DNA of 64,000 bases from Bryum argenteum (GCA_037043015.1 CM073322.1:11853601-11917600), one strand, 5' to 3'; positions 11,855-23,987 are shown, counted from the first letter of the stretch. Numbers and translations: made by a program. The notes: generated by a model not told the origin, from the letters alone.

Positions 11855-13711
11855 CTATTTGGAGCGCCTTCGCGCCTCTGCTTCTTCACGCTTCCGGGCT
11901 TGCTCAGCCTGACGCCTCGCCTTCTCGCGCTCCTTTTCAGCCTTCTTTCGCTCCGCTTGAATCCGCCGTAAGACCCTCTCCGCTTCTTTTCTTGCTTTCT
12001 CGGCTTCTTTCCGTGCCTTTGCCTCTTCACGTTCAGTTTTTCTAAGCTCCGCTTGTTTCTTGCGTGCCTCTCGCTCTTTCGCTACAGCTTCTCGCTTTGC
12101 GACCTTCTCTTTCATTGCTGCGATATACTCTTCAGAAGTCATAAGAATGGATTTTGAATAGTCAATGACTGGTTCAGCTTGTGAGCGGATTCTTGTAGGT
12201 CGTTGCAGGTGCGGCAATGGGAAGAGATTGCGCGGCTCGAGACTTGGCGGAGCATCTCCTTCGGAGTCCGTGTCTTCGTCACCTTCTGTAAAGTTTGCAC
12301 TGTCTGATTGTACGAAGTACTGTTGCGTTTCACGAATGCAGGGCTCACCCTCCTCCATAGTCCATACCGACCGGGTCTTCGTTCATGTCGGCACTCATAG
12401 CGCCGTAGCCGGAAAAGTAACTGTCCCCTGTCGCAGACACTCCTTGCAGATTGACGGCGCCCAGCGGAGCCAGCTCCGACGCGGCCTGCTCCTCGGACTC
12501 GGAGTGCTGGTGTGAGTCGGCCCTCTGTAGATGTCGACCATCGTCTCCGTTGTCGCAGTGCCGCAGGTCGTCCATCTGGTCATCTTGATCTGAATCAAGT
12601 CCTTCAACATCGTCGCCTCCTTCCATAGTTTCAACGAAGCATGAGCTAGGCGTCATGTGAGACTCCATTGCTGTAGGACGTAGGGGCCATATCCCTGTGG
12701 CTGCAAATCCCTTGACAATTTTTTGAGGTGTGAGTGCCTTTTGTAGCCCTAGTGATACCCATTCTGCCAGTTCCTCTTTTTGTGCTCCACGACCTTTGTT
12801 TTGTATAGTCCATTTATCCCTGTATTGCCGATTAGTCCATTTATCCCTGTATTGCCGATTAGTCCATTTATCCCTGTATAGTCCATTTATCCCTGTACTG
12901 CTTGTGCTCCCGATTCATCTGCATTCCAAATGTAGGTGGCAGGATACTTGTAGCGGTCGTATGCTTCTTCAAGGTTTTTGTAGAAAGAAGCTACATTACT
13001 TGGATTCAGAGCTCTTGCGCGTCCCTCTTCCAAACCTTGTGCGGATCTTAGCGTCAACTCTGGATGGCGATATCTAAACCACCGAAGCCATCCACGTCCA
13101 GGTATTCCGTCTGTAAAGGGTGTCCAACGCTCTTGCGTAATTTCTGTAACTTTGCTTTTAAGTTCCATCACTGAAATGGGATGAGCGTGGTCTTGCATAT
13201 CTAGAATCCAACGTACCAGATTTGTTTCCTCTTCGACAGTTAAGACTCCTTGCCTCCCTTTTTTCCGCTGCAAAGTTCTCCCGTAGACATGATCCCTCAG
13301 CGACGACGTTGGAATTCCAAAATCCTTTGCTACAGTTGCAATTTTGTTACCGGCATCTACTGCTGCAATCGCTGCTTGGAGTTGAGAGTCTGTCCAAGTA
13401 CCTGTGCATTTCTTACGGTGAGATCCACTTCCGCTTGGACCTGCCAGTGATGATCGACGAGTCTTTGGCTGCACTGCAGGTACTTTGGCCGTGACCCTCG
13501 CTTGCCCACATCGACCGCCCCTAGCTCCGACGTCGGCCAGGGACTCTTCAACGAAGGCAGGGACGCTGCTGTAAACCTCGGCCACGTTCCCTTCAAGGAC
13601 TGGAGCGCGGCTCTGTACATGAACTCCGGCTATGTTGTCGCCATCCCGTCGCAGTGCAGCAACCGCGCCGCCTAAACCTGCAGTGTGTCCATCCAATTCC
13701 TTGCATGTCAT
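11855..13711 (-). pseudogene. pogo/Tigger-like DDE transposase relic, catalytic core lost
   Basis: Reading the minus strand from 13711, a frame carries a Ser/Gly-rich lead and then a Pipsqueak-type helix-turn-helix near 13300 (WTDSQLQAAIAAV, then VAKDFGIPTSSLRDHVYG). A CENP-B-like second DNA-binding region follows (about 13240-13060; LVRWILDMQ, GWLRWFRYRHPEL), and then the first catalytic Asp segment, YIWNADESG, near 12915. The rest of the DDE domain is missing. In its place is a 27-bp tandem repeat (12807-12898). Two further frames (12668-12345 and 12358-11855) encode an acidic linker and a Lys/Glu/Arg coiled-coil tail that starts ILMTSEEYIAAM, the usual C-terminal end of this family. The copy cannot be active. 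No terminal inverted repeats or TA duplication could be assigned. Confidence 0.8.
12807..12898. repeat. 27-bp tandem repeat inside the transposase relic
   Basis: Unit AGTCCATTTATCCCTGTATT plus GCCGATT: two complete copies (12807-12833, 12834-12860) and two 19-base partial copies up to 12898. It occupies the place where the missing DDE core should be. Confidence 0.9.
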
Positions 13712-14129
13712 TGCATGTGATTACTAAGTTTTTCATGACTTCAGTTCATGCAAGTCATTCCACGCGATCTGTAACTTCTTGTTGCGTACCTGGCCGATGC
13801 GCCATCACCGAAGACACACCTCGCCCGCTCCCTCCCCATTCAGTCTGTCTTGTGCCGACAGCAATGGCGCTCCTTCGCCTAGCCTCTACAGTGCCGCATG
13901 ATGCGATTCTTGTCCATGCACCTGCGTGCAACGGAAGAGGGCGTGCAACCCTCTCACGCTGATTTTCTTGACTTTCTTGTGATCGAGTATAGCATTCCTC
14001 CGATGGAGACCAACCACCTTCCTGTAGGAGTCCATACGTTTGTAGTTCTGGTGTCCACGCCTCTAGATGCGGAAAAGTCCTTTCAGAGTAAGACTGTCTC
14101 TCTACTCCACCACACTCCATGCCTCTAAG

Positions 14130-14869
14130 TTTGCAAATATTTCACTCAATCTAAACGAAAGTGCTAGCCCAACACATCAGCCTTCAAGGGGCACATCAAC
14201 TTTGCTTCACTCATACAAGTATCGTGGTTCTTACGCCGTTCTTCTTGACTGCTCATAATAATAAGCAAAAAGTTTCTCATAACCGTCGTATTGGCCCCAA
14301 ATATGTTCCCACCAATTAGAAATCACAAGATGACTGCACCTTTAATTGCTGTCATTACCCCCAAAACTGCTCGGTAAGCTTCTATTAACCAACTTCTGCA
14401 ACACTTAAATATTTACTGACATGAAAATGCCTTGTCATATATTCCCTCGTTGTCGGCATTTATTTCCAAACGCATGTTCACCTTATATCATTACACTGTC
14501 CACCTACTACCGTCATTTTTATCAAGATGCCGGTCATGGGACTCAAAGCCACGCTGAACAATACTAATATAGGTCACGCCCATGGGAACAGTCACGGTTA
14601 TGCATGCTGCTACCTTAAGTAGAGTAACAATAATGAGCAACACATTTTTTTGATGAATGAGCAACTGTCACATTGACCATGTAAGAGCGAGCTTGAAGTA
14701 GAGTATGTGCAATAGATGACATTGACGATTAGAGCTTAGCAAAGGAAAGAGAAATTTCACAATGTCACCTCCAACATCTGTTTAAGGGAAGTCAAAAGTC
14801 GAAGTCAAAAAAGTTCAAGCACTGGATAGGGAAGGCATTGTAATGCTAATACTAGAGATCTATGATTAA
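14130..14869. other. Intergenic, no gene seen
   Basis: No coding signal, repeat array or element ends were recognised between the transposase relic and the TTAA-flanked element that starts at 14870. Confidence 0.5.
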
Positions 14870-15128
14870 CCCCTAACCCTCTTTGTTGCAAAACGGTCTA
14901 GTCACAAAATTTGACCTTCCTTTAGATTAAGCTCAAAAAATCTCAATCCAAGCATTATTTAAAAGATTCAACCGTAAGATCTCAAAGTTCACTTGACATT
15001 CTTCTCACATACCAAATTTGAACCGTTCATTCTTTCTCATTTGTGAGATTATAATGGTCAAAGTTGGCTGAGTTTTTCTCTTGCAGGACCCTCCAAAATC
15101 CGTTTTGGGTTTTAAGGAGAGTTAGAGG
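14870..15128. mobile_element. TTAA-flanked MITE, family X (copy X1, 259 bp)
   Basis: Flanked by TTAA at 14866-14869 and 15129-15132. Ends are CCCCTAACCCTC on the left and GAGAGTTAGAGG on the right, which are inverted repeats with a few mismatches. A second copy (X2, 49983-50607) is in the opposite orientation and has the same 259-bp length once its nested insert is removed. No coding capacity. TTAA plus CCC ends point to piggyBac or Sola3 rather than to other plant DNA transposons. Confidence 0.85.
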
Positions 15129-15142
15129 TTAAGACCCCATTT

Positions 15143-16229
15143 CACTACAAGGAGAATAGTATCCTAATTGACGAAATTTTGACAGAAACCTGCCAATTGT
15201 TCCGTCAATTAGGAGACCCTGATTCGGTCACTCAATTGACAGAATTCTATCATTCATTTGTCAATTTGGACGAAGTTCCAGAATGCAAAAAAATTAAAAA
15301 TTCGGAAATTTTGAGGAAACATTTCTCTGCCCGGGCACGCCGGGCAGCAGCGTTGGCACAACGAAAAATAGCGCGGGCCCCATCAAGGGGGTAGCGAGGG
15401 CCCTACCACGGGCAATGCGAGCCCTACCGGTGGAGGCTCACAAGTGGTATGTTAGGGGATTCGATCCCTTGACCTCACGGGTATAATCCAAGTGACTAGC
15501 CAACTCACCTACTATCCAATTTCATGTCCGACGATGTGTTTTTTTTTATATATATATGCTTTAAGTACAAGTACAGTAGACTTTGAATATTTTTCACGAT
15601 GTAAAAAAAAAAAATTTCTCAAATTTTTTTTTTGCTCTATTCCATGCAGGTCTTTTTCTATATGTATAAAAAATTTCAATTTATTTATTTTTTTTTTTTT
15701 TTTTTTGAGGCTGGGGCCATTTTTTACTACCGAGCAGACTTTGAATATTTTTCACGATGTAAAAAAACTTTTTTTTTTCAAAATTTTTTTTGCACTATTT
15801 CATGCAGGTATTTTTCTATATGAAAACCAACCCAAGTGATTTTGTCCAAAACGGAGTCCGGATGAAGAAGTTATAGTTCTTCAAAGTTTCTGCCCTTCAT
15901 GCAAAATGTCGTATTTTGACATTTTGCATCAACTTTGAACGTTATGATCTCACAAATGGAGAAGATCCAACGGTTGAAAATTTCAGCGGTAGCTCAAAAA
16001 CAAGTAAATTACAAGATCCTACGGTTAAAGTCTACAAAAAGTTTTAGCAATTCCATGCTTGTCGTAAATAAAAAAAATTGACAAGAAGTTGACTAGAATT
16101 TGACAAGAAGTTGACAAAAACATTAATAATGTCCAAAGTGACAGAGTTGGGCTGCGAGATGCTGACTTCGTCATTTCGGACATTTTTTTGTCAACTATTT
16201 GTCATCTCGGGCCCCATTTCCTTGTAGTG
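15143..16229. mobile_element. Non-autonomous CACTA element (1,087 bp)
   Basis: Ends are CACTACAAGGAGAATAG on the left and the inverse of CACTACAAGGAAATGGGG on the right, with a 3-bp TTT target duplication (15140-15142 and 16230-16232). This is the CACTA/En-Spm signature. Inside are GACAA-rich subterminal stretches, two direct repeats of about 85 bp (15578-15665 and 15737-15822, each containing TTTGAATATTTTTCACGATG and a long T run), and a tRNA-like stretch (see 15440-15520). It encodes no transposase. Confidence 0.88.
15440..15520 (-). other. tRNA-like A-box/B-box stretch inside the CACTA element
   Basis: On the minus strand the sequence reads GAGTTGGCTAGTCACTTGG (A-box-like), then, about 30 bases later, AAGGGATCGAATCCCC (B-box-like, close to GGTTCGAATCC). 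The spacing fits a tRNA-derived promoter, but no complete cloverleaf or CCA-proximal stem could be folded by eye. It may be a SINE head or a captured tRNA relic. Confidence 0.4.
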
Positions 16230-16232
16230 TTT

Positions 16233-17421
16233 CTTGGTAAATACTCTCGAGGAATTCACATCTCTGACGTGCAATATGATTTCACACCAAAACTAAGGCA
16301 TGAAAAGCAATCTTTACTCACATCCGTTTACAAATAGCATAAGTCCTACGCCGTTCAAGCACAAATGAGAGGTAAGAATGAAAATATCACGTCCATGACG
16401 GCATTGTGTGGAGTAAATTGAACAACAGAAACACTTCTACCTACAAATGCATAAAACAACAGTCACCGTTAGATTGCAGTGAGCTTCATGCAGGATTCTT
16501 CGGAGCGGGTGCATGCATGCGTGCAGACGGTTTCAGCAGCGATTGATCTTTCTTCTTAATTTTGTAAGCTATAAGCTTTGTAAGTAATTCTTCATTCGAG
16601 AATTTTTAGAGGACATTTTTATCGATTGAGATACACAAAAAGTTCAATATAATCATTGTGTGATTTTAGAATATCTCTTAGCCCCTAAATGCCTTGGTCT
16701 AGTTCAGGTTAAAAATGTCTAAAGTGTCAAAATATAAATTATAGTTAGTTGTCAACTCTCAACGATTGCAATTCATGTCAATAAAATTTGGATTTGTAAG
16801 ACTCCAAAAATTGAAAGTTTATAACATATTAATACCAATAATGTGCTTATTGCTAACATCAAACCTGCAGCTAGAAAGTTGTTCAACGTCATCTCAAAAA
16901 CACCCTTATACAAAAAAAATCATGAAGATGATATGGCTTATATGAAGGCCTTGGAATAGTGAAAATTACACCAAATTCCACAAAAGAAAAAAACTTAGAT
17001 ATGAAAACATTTGCACTAGAATGCATGCCATGTCTCATATGTTGGATTGAAGTGTAATTTTGTAACACAAAAACTAGACGTAGGTCTAATTTACATAAGG
17101 GGCAAGCCATTGATGGGGCCAAGTCAAGGACAAATCCTCTCAACCTCATTTCTATTAAAAACTTAAATTGGCACTTTTTCGCTAAAATGGTGTCTTTTAG
17201 GTTCTTTGTTAGATGTTGACTCCAAAAGAGAATATTTCTATATATTTTTAAATAGCTATTCAAATTATTGTCGTACTTGAACGGCCGTTGAGGAATATTT
17301 GCCTTTTGATGAAATATTCTCAATGTCCGTTCAAAGATATTGCCCTTTGACTAGTTTTAAAAGTCAATGGCCATCAAAGTGTGTGCTATTAGGGATTTTT
17401 TGGTGCTAATATAGAAATCAA
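16233..17421. other. Intergenic, no gene seen
   Basis: AT-rich; the open frame on the minus strand at 16889-17323 has no recognisable domain or splice support. Confidence 0.5.
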
Positions 17422-17943
17422 TTGATATTATGGAGGACGCATTGCCAGCAGTTTTCTTTTCCCTCTACGCACGAGCACATCTTCCAGAGAGCCATCCACG
17501 ACGAGCTGCTGAAGCTCGCTACCGTAAGGATGTTATGTAATCATCTTCTCCGAGCTCGTCATTCAAATTATGTTTCTCCCATGATGCAACACAAACATAA
17601 TTATCGTTGCGGACAAGGCTTTTTCAGGATTATGTAGTAGAAACAATTCTATTGATTGAGAAATAAGAATATGATAGAGCTGACAAGAAGTTGTACCGTT
17701 GGAAGATCTTTTTGCCCCAAAACTTGAGAAAGTGATGAACAGATACCTCTATCGTGACAATGAAGTCTCCAATACTTGTACTTGGGAAGTGATACTCATG
17801 ATAGAAACTGTCATGTCCTACTTGTACACAAAATCTTACTCTTGGAGGTGGTCTCCTATCCACAGAGACATGGCAATTATCTTGCATAGTTTCCTACCGC
17901 AACCCTCAACACGAAATAGAAATCCACACCAAAACATTTAACA
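17422..17943 (+). other. Possible unidentified gene fragment
   Basis: Two short plus-strand frames (about 17422-17637 and 17699-17941) have a higher GC content and a more coding-like composition than their surroundings. Examples are HEHIFQRAIHDELLKLATVR and EDLFAPKLEKVMNRYLYRD. I do not recognise the family, and no clean splice junction joins them. It may be a decayed gene piece or chance. Confidence 0.2.
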
Positions 17944-17949
17944 CAATAG

Positions 17950-18775
17950 AGACAAGCCTTCGATAAAGACCAAAAGCTTGGTGAGTCCCAATTTATATGC
18001 ATTTGATAGAGGTGTGAGCATGTACACCCCAAACAATCGCGTTACACGCGTGTAACTGCATGGTTCCCAACTCATTATTTACTTAACTTTCTCACTCTTG
18101 CGTACAAAAGTAAGGTGTGTAGTTAAGCCACATTATTCTAGGCACCTTCAGTTTTTATTTAGATCCTACCACTGCATATAAATCTTATTATATACAGAAA
18201 CTTCACGTCTTCTAATTTTTAATCACATGATAATAGCATATCACATCTTTTATCACTTGAAGTATAAATAATACCTCAAGCTAGTGTTCTATAAAATAAT
18301 TTACTTTCTCTTGCATTATTCTTAGATTTTTAGAATTTAGTTAGTAACATACTTTATTGAAAACAATTACTTTGACTTTTGGGATGATATTAATGGTGTC
18401 ATCTAATTTCTAAATTTTCTTGGTTCACTCAAAGTCATTGAAAAACCTAATTTTACAAATTTGATTAGAATGGTATATGATTCTTATGCTAGGGTTAAAG
18501 GACACTAGGGTGGCATCCTTTAGGAAAAGTTCTTTGTACCAAAACGTACTAAAATTTGATGTCCTTACCTTATACCAAAAAGTACCAAAAATCAACGTTC
18601 TTAACATGTCTGATTTTGCTATGTACTTCATGTATAGGAATGTAAATAAGTAAATTCACATGGAATGCGAGAAGCAATGAGTCCGAAAAGCATGGGAATT
18701 GAGGAGAATTAAGGTTGTCAAAAGGGGATAAAAGTCATAATACTTTCTACAATTGATACTAAGTGTATAGCCAAA
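17950..18775. other. Intergenic, no gene seen
   Basis: AT-rich and featureless to my eye. Confidence 0.5.
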
Positions 18776-19119
18776 CACTAATAGGAAATGGCACTAAAAG
18801 TGACTCCCGTTATGACTTGACCGTAATGACACAGATTGCTAGTTATAATTGGGCTTCCAATAACATCAAAATAATATATGATATATATCTCTTAAATCTT
18901 TTAAATTTTTTAAAATTTTTTTTCTTTTAAAATTTTCTTTTTGTTGTCTTGTAGATACAAGTGTACAACCTCATAATAATTTTAGTAATAAATGTAAGAA
19001 GAAGTGACAAATTTAATGATTTATTTTGGTGTCATTAGAAGCAAGATTAATACACGCACTATGTGTTATTACCGACAAGTCATTACAGCCGTCATCTTTA
19101 CTATCATTTTCTACTATTC
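18776..19119. mobile_element. CACTA-type MITE, copy 1 (344 bp)
   Basis: It begins CACTAATAGGAAATGGCACT and ends with the inverse of a decayed GAATAGTAGAAAATG end. It is flanked by AAA on both sides (18773-18775 and 19120-19122). The subterminal parts are long inverted repeats containing the diagnostic TGACTTGACCGTAATGACAC (right arm diverged). A second copy lies at 23679-23987. The centre is AT-rich and non-coding. Confidence 0.8.
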
Positions 19120-19122
19120 AAA

Positions 19123-20201
19123 GTAGTAGATCTTACAGCTCCCCAACTTTCTAATGTTAGCGTTTCACATAAAAAAATAAAAATAAAATTGGTTCAATTT
19201 CACACATATGGATTGTATTACTATGATAGAATGTACAAAATCCATTAAAAGTTACTTACATATGACTAAATTACATCATGTCATAGATTTGACACTTAGA
19301 CGAGCAAAGGTTGTAATGGGAAAAATGAATTTTTGGGAAGTAATGATGCAATGTGTTCTACCTTCGAAGGTGCTCTCTCTAACCATATGACATTTTTTTT
19401 ACTTTGTTCTCTAATTTTACCAATATTTTGAACTTTGTATGTTCTTTTTGACATAGTAACGTACTTTTTTGAAAAATAAGAAGTGCAAATTAAGTATGGC
19501 TAAAAGGCAGCCTTCGAACTTGTATAATCAGAAGAATTTGAACCTATAAAATATATTTTGATCCACTCTAGTATGCCTCCACCAGCTAATGAAATCTTGT
19601 CACCTTTGATAGCCAACATCTATCGTTGGCAAGTACTATCGTATTTTACTCACTGTTGGCCGTTAGAACCTCCTCCATGACCTCATCCCTAATAGGTTGT
19701 ACCACAAGTATTTGGTGACATTTAAGCCATTATTTATTGGTAGTAGTCAAACGGAGATGAATAGGATGTGGCTCTAGGGATCGGTATATAAGCAAATGCT
19801 TCCTAAATATAAACAAACTAGGGTGGCACACTTACCGTCATCAAAAAATATTCAATTGCAAAAAGTATCAACCATCAAGTATGGTGATAACTAATGAAAA
19901 AATTCCAGTCCATATAAACTTCAAATGCATTTTGAGCATTTGGCCCTTCTAAGTTGGTCCTTAACCCTTTATTGACACCGGGGACCAAATTGGTATTCGA
20001 ATCTGAACAAGAACTTCCATACTCTCAACGGTGGCAAATTTCGAGATTTTACCCGATGTGGTCATTTATTTTTTTTAATATTTACAGAATCAAGTTAGCT
20101 CGACACTCACTATTTCGGATTTTCAAATTTATTTAATTATCTATGCTAAAATATGGTCAAAGGACAGTGAGGTTACATTTTTCTCAAAACAGTGATGTCA
20201 A
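19123..20201. other. Intergenic, no gene seen
   Basis: No gene or repeat structure recognised. Confidence 0.5.
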
Positions 20202-20205
20202 TTAA

Positions 20206-20567
20206 CCCTTAAACGCCCAAGCAAGCCCGAGGGGCTTGATTCCAATATAATCTTCTCTGTAGCTCTCACTGTAATCAACTTTTCACTTATATTTTGATGT
20301 CAAACTGGTCATCGTCTTATGATGCATTCAAAAAGTGAAATTTTACAATTCAAATCACAATTTGTATGTATGATTTTATGGTTTAAAAGGATTGTGGTAG
20401 GTAGGTTGGGGTTGTACATAACCTTGTAGGTGGTTGCAAGCTCATCATTGATTGGATCATTCATGGTGCCCAAGTTCAAAAAGTGCACTATTCATGATGC
20501 CCAAGTCCAAAAGATGTTGTGATCCAATTTTGGGCTGCCCGTTTTAGAACCCATGGGCGTTTAAGGG
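20206..20567. mobile_element. TTAA-flanked MITE, family Y (copy Y1, 362 bp)
   Basis: TTAA at 20202-20205 and 20568-20571. Terminal inverted repeat CCCTTAAACGCCCA. Other copies of the family are at 27290, 28837, 50000 and 57062; three of the five copies are exactly 362 bp. A shared internal landmark is TTTTGATGTCAAACTGGTCA. No coding capacity. Confidence 0.9.
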
Positions 20568-20716
20568 TTAAGGGTTAATGTACTAGAATCAGCAAATGAA
20601 GTTGAATGAAAACATTTGTTAAACCAACTTAGGGTATGTCAAAGTTTTAGGACTTAGACAACAAAAATCATATAAAAATTTGTCATTCTTGCAATATGTA
20701 ATTAAGAGGCATTCAA

Positions 20717-21234
20717 CCCCTAAAGGCCTAAGCCTTTTCTTAGCCTTCAAAACCAAAGACTATGATGTTTTGACCACTTTGTGCAAGTTGACGTAAGATT
20801 CAATATTTTTCACTTTTTTTATATTTCCAACGTCAAAACTTCACAATGATTACTTGCACTAATACCATGTCAAATTTCAACCATTGGATTTTTACCATTT
20901 GTGAGATCACAACGTTCAAGTTGATGTGTCAAGTTTTTTTGAAAAAACCTTGAAGCTTGTTCTTGTAAAGTTTGGAGGTGGTCGTTGTAAATTTGGTAAG
21001 AGCTTGAAACTGTTTCTAATAAAACTTGAGTAGGATTATTACAATAAACCTATCTTCAAAAAATAAAAATAAAAATAAAAAGCATTAATTTAAAGCTACC
21101 CCAACTATCTCAGTTTGGGATTTGATGTTGCAAATTCTCACACAGTTATCTTGTAGTATAGAAAACATCTAGTAAAAATCTTAGGTTACCCCAAACAGCA
21201 AAAGCCCATTTCAGGTTGCTTAGGCCTTTAGGGG
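20717..21234. mobile_element. TTAA-type MITE, family Z (518 bp)
   Basis: The ends are inverted repeats of CCCCTAAAGGCCTAAGC. The right side is flanked by TTAA (21235-21238); the left flank is TCAA, one change from TTAA. The interior has the motif order of families W and U (a Phe/Leu-like T-rich core, then CCCCAAACAGCAAAAGCCCA near the right end), so these are related. Confidence 0.8.
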
Positions 21235-21611
21235 TTAAGATGCCTTCCTCCACTCAGAAATTTGGACTTAAGTGACCACTGAAAGAGGACTTGGCGTAAG
21301 GTACTTTCAAAGTGTAAAAGAGAAACTTTTGCATGTGGTTTCTTATAGTTGGAACAAAAGAAAAATTGGTTATCAAAGTTTACCACGTCCCTCACCATAA
21401 ACTTAAAATAATTAGTACTTTATCATTAAATCCTCCTAAACCGGCCATTGAAAAGATTACTTGTCACAAAATCAAATTGTAATGTGCTATGTGGTCCACT
21501 CTAGTGTGATTTCACAACTTCTTATATAAGAAAACACATTAGCGTTGCAGATACATATTTAGGAATATTTTTATGTTGCATGCGTTGTTAGACTTGCTTT
21601 AATTTCAACTT

Positions 21612-22298
21612 CTTGCGTTCGCCCGCTTTTCTTTTCTGCTCGCGCTCAACCGCCTTTCTTCCCTTGCTCGCTTTTCTTCCTCGCTCGCTTTTCTTCCCTT
21701 GCCCCCCTTTCTTCTCTTGCTCCTTGAGCTCCTCGCGCTCCTCGGGCTCCTTTCCCTCCTCCCTCTCCTTACTTGCTAGATTTACACTCCTCAGCTCTCC
21801 TTGGGCTCCTTGCCCTCCTTTCTCTCGTCGCCCCCCTTTCTCTCGTCGCCCTCTTCGCTCTACTCACGCTCCTTGCTTTCTTCACACTCCTCTCTCTCAT
21901 TGCTCTCCTTTCTCTCGTTGCCCTCCTCGCTCTCTCCACCCTCATTGCCCTCCTTGCGCTCTTTGCTCTCCTCACCCTCCTTGCGCTCTCCGCTCCTCGT
22001 GCTCCTAGCTTCTCGCGCTCTTCCTCACTCTTGCCGCTCCTAGCTTCTCGCGCTCCTCCTTGCTCTTGTCGCTCCTAGCTTCTCGCGCTCCTCTTCGCTA
22101 TTGCCGCTCCTCCGCTCCTCCTCCCTCATCGCGCTCCTCCTTGCTCCTTGCGCTCCTATTCGCTCTTGCCGCTCCTCCTTGTTCCTCCTCGCTCTTGCCG
22201 CTCCTCCTTGCTCCTGGCTCCTCCTGGCTCCTGGCTCCTCCTGGCTCCTGGCTCCTCCTCGCTCCTGCCTCCTCCTCGCTCTTGGCTCCTCCTCGCAT
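21612..22298. repeat. CT-rich satellite array 1 (GCTCCT-type units)
   Basis: Nearly 700 bases built from short CTC-, CTT- and GCTCCT-containing units with strong strand asymmetry (pyrimidines on plus). The unit changes gradually from TCTTCCCTTGCTCG-like to GGCTCCTGGCTCCT-like. All overlapping frames here are artefacts of the repeat. Confidence 0.9.
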
Positions 22299-22515
22299 GA
22301 TAATCAGAATGAGGACGGAGATGGGGGGTTTGAGTATGTATATGTGGGTGTGACCGTGCCGAGTGCATATAAAAGTTGCTTATTAGGTCTTTGGTTGTTC
22401 ATTTCTTTGTCCTCGCATTTTTATATTGCATGCGTTGTCAGACTTGCATTATTTTCAACTTCTTGTGTTCACTCGTTAGGGTTTGTTGTGAACTTGCGTA
22501 GAACATCTTGTCAAA

Positions 22516-23223
22516 TTGTTTTGTGTAAGACAGATATGGAGAATAAAGAATAAAGGGAGCACACCATCGGAGTTGGGTACAAAAGCATTTACCATTCAAA
22601 TTGGCGAATTTGCCTTTGTTGATGAGTGCCGTCTAAGCGATACTTTGGGCAGCCTAATTGCGTGTTTTGAGGTACGTACTTTTCGATATTCTACTATGTT
22701 GCGTGTGTTGAGGTACGTACTTTGCAATATTCTACTATGTTGCGTGTGTAAGTGGGTTGAGGTATGTACTTTTCGATATTCTAGTATGAAACGTAGTTTT
22801 CCATATAGAATTGCATATTACTAACAATATTTAAGATGCAAAGTAGCAAACATCAATGCGTTAATCTATTACATAGAGAGCGATTGTTCCTCAGAAATAA
22901 CAAGGATAAGCTTAAACGTGAACTTTATGAATCAAAATAAAACGTTGATATCTTGTTATGTAGTTAACCCAAAATTGCAAATCTTCTCACTCAATAAAAA
23001 AATCGTCATTTAAAGGTTCCGATGCCCAATTGTTGATACTTGAGAATGATGGTATGCATGTGTGTAATTGCAGACGGACGCGAGACTACAAGGAATTCTA
23101 GCCAATGATGATACTATACACAATGTGAAGGTGACTTCCAAAAATGGCAGCACCCTAGCGTCTCTCAACTTCAAACTCCCACTGAAGACCGTGCTCGAGT
23201 ATGTGGGTGACAAGAAACTTTAA
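22516..23223 (+). CDS. Paralogue A: 3' exons of an unidentified gene
   Basis: Exon 22516-22671 ends in GAG followed by a GTACGT donor. The acceptor CAG at 23071-23073 opens an exon 23074-23223 that joins in phase and stops at TAA. The joined product includes FTIQIGEFAFVDECRLSDTL and then VKVTSKNGSTLASLNFKLPL. Paralogue B at 25.7-26.6 kb has the same order (FSVQVGLVDLIE, SDTLSDLVASIE, then VELRTKDGSAK and SFNMVLEDVATLLEW). The left limit is only where the frame opens; no ATG is in frame, so the start lies in an upstream exon not found. The family is not recognised. Conservation of the reading frame between the copies supports past coding function. Confidence 0.45.
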
Positions 23224-23675
23224 GCAGCGGTGAAATCCATGCAATGTGATCTGGGTCGCATCTCTAGCTGCTAGCACTGACGTTGGATTCAGTTCGGGGC
23301 CAACGAACGAGACCCAAGGCATGCAAGGGACTTTGGCTTCACAGCTAGCCTTACAAAACCGTAAAAATAAGTTACCTCTAGCAAGCTGATTGAGTTCAAC
23401 CTCATTTTGTTGTTTTACTTGTTCACGTGGTTAGCCAATTACAATTGAAAGAGCTAGGCAACACTATTAGAAAAGAGAGGGGTTCGCAAAGTTTTAAACG
23501 TTGCTTTTGTTGCTTTTGTGTAAACGTTGCTTAAGTCTAAGTCTAGCAATGTATTGGAAGCTGGGTAACATTACCAGAAAAGAGAGGGGTTTGCAATGTT
23601 ATGAACGTTGCTTTTCTATAAACTTTGCTCATGTCTATCAATGTATTTGAACTTGCTTGAGCAACGTTATGAAGA
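23224..23675. repeat. Gene-free stretch with a degenerate tandem duplication
   Basis: Two similar blocks start near 23461 and 23568, each with AGAAAAGAGAGGGGTT(C/T)GCAA and AACGTTGCTTTT. The first is preceded by CACTATT, reminiscent of a CACTA end. No gene seen. Confidence 0.5.
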
Positions 23676-23678
23676 AAA

Positions 23679-23987
23679 CACTAAAATAACACTAAAATGG
23701 CACTAAAAGTGACGACCGTAATGACTTGACCGTAATGACACAAAGTGTCAGTTTTACTTGTGCTTCTAATAACATCAAAATAAATCATGATATTTGTCAC
23801 ATTTTCTTACATTTCTTTTGGTTGTATTAAGCATACTACACTTTAATAGATTAGTAAAAATTTATGAAAAAGTGACAAATATAATAATTTATTGTGATGT
23901 TATTAGAAGCACAATTAAAATATGCACTATGTGTCATTACGGTCAAGTCATTACGGCCGTCACTTTAAATGCCATTTTCTACTAGTG
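23679..23987. mobile_element. CACTA-type MITE, copy 2 (309 bp)
   Basis: Left end CACTAAAATAACACTAAAATGG; the right end is the inverse of CACTAGTAGAAAATGGC. AAA is duplicated on both sides (23676-23678 and 23988-23990). Long inverted arms carry TGACTTGACCGTAATGACAC on the left and its complement on the right. This copy is better preserved at the right end than the copy at 18776. Confidence 0.85.
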
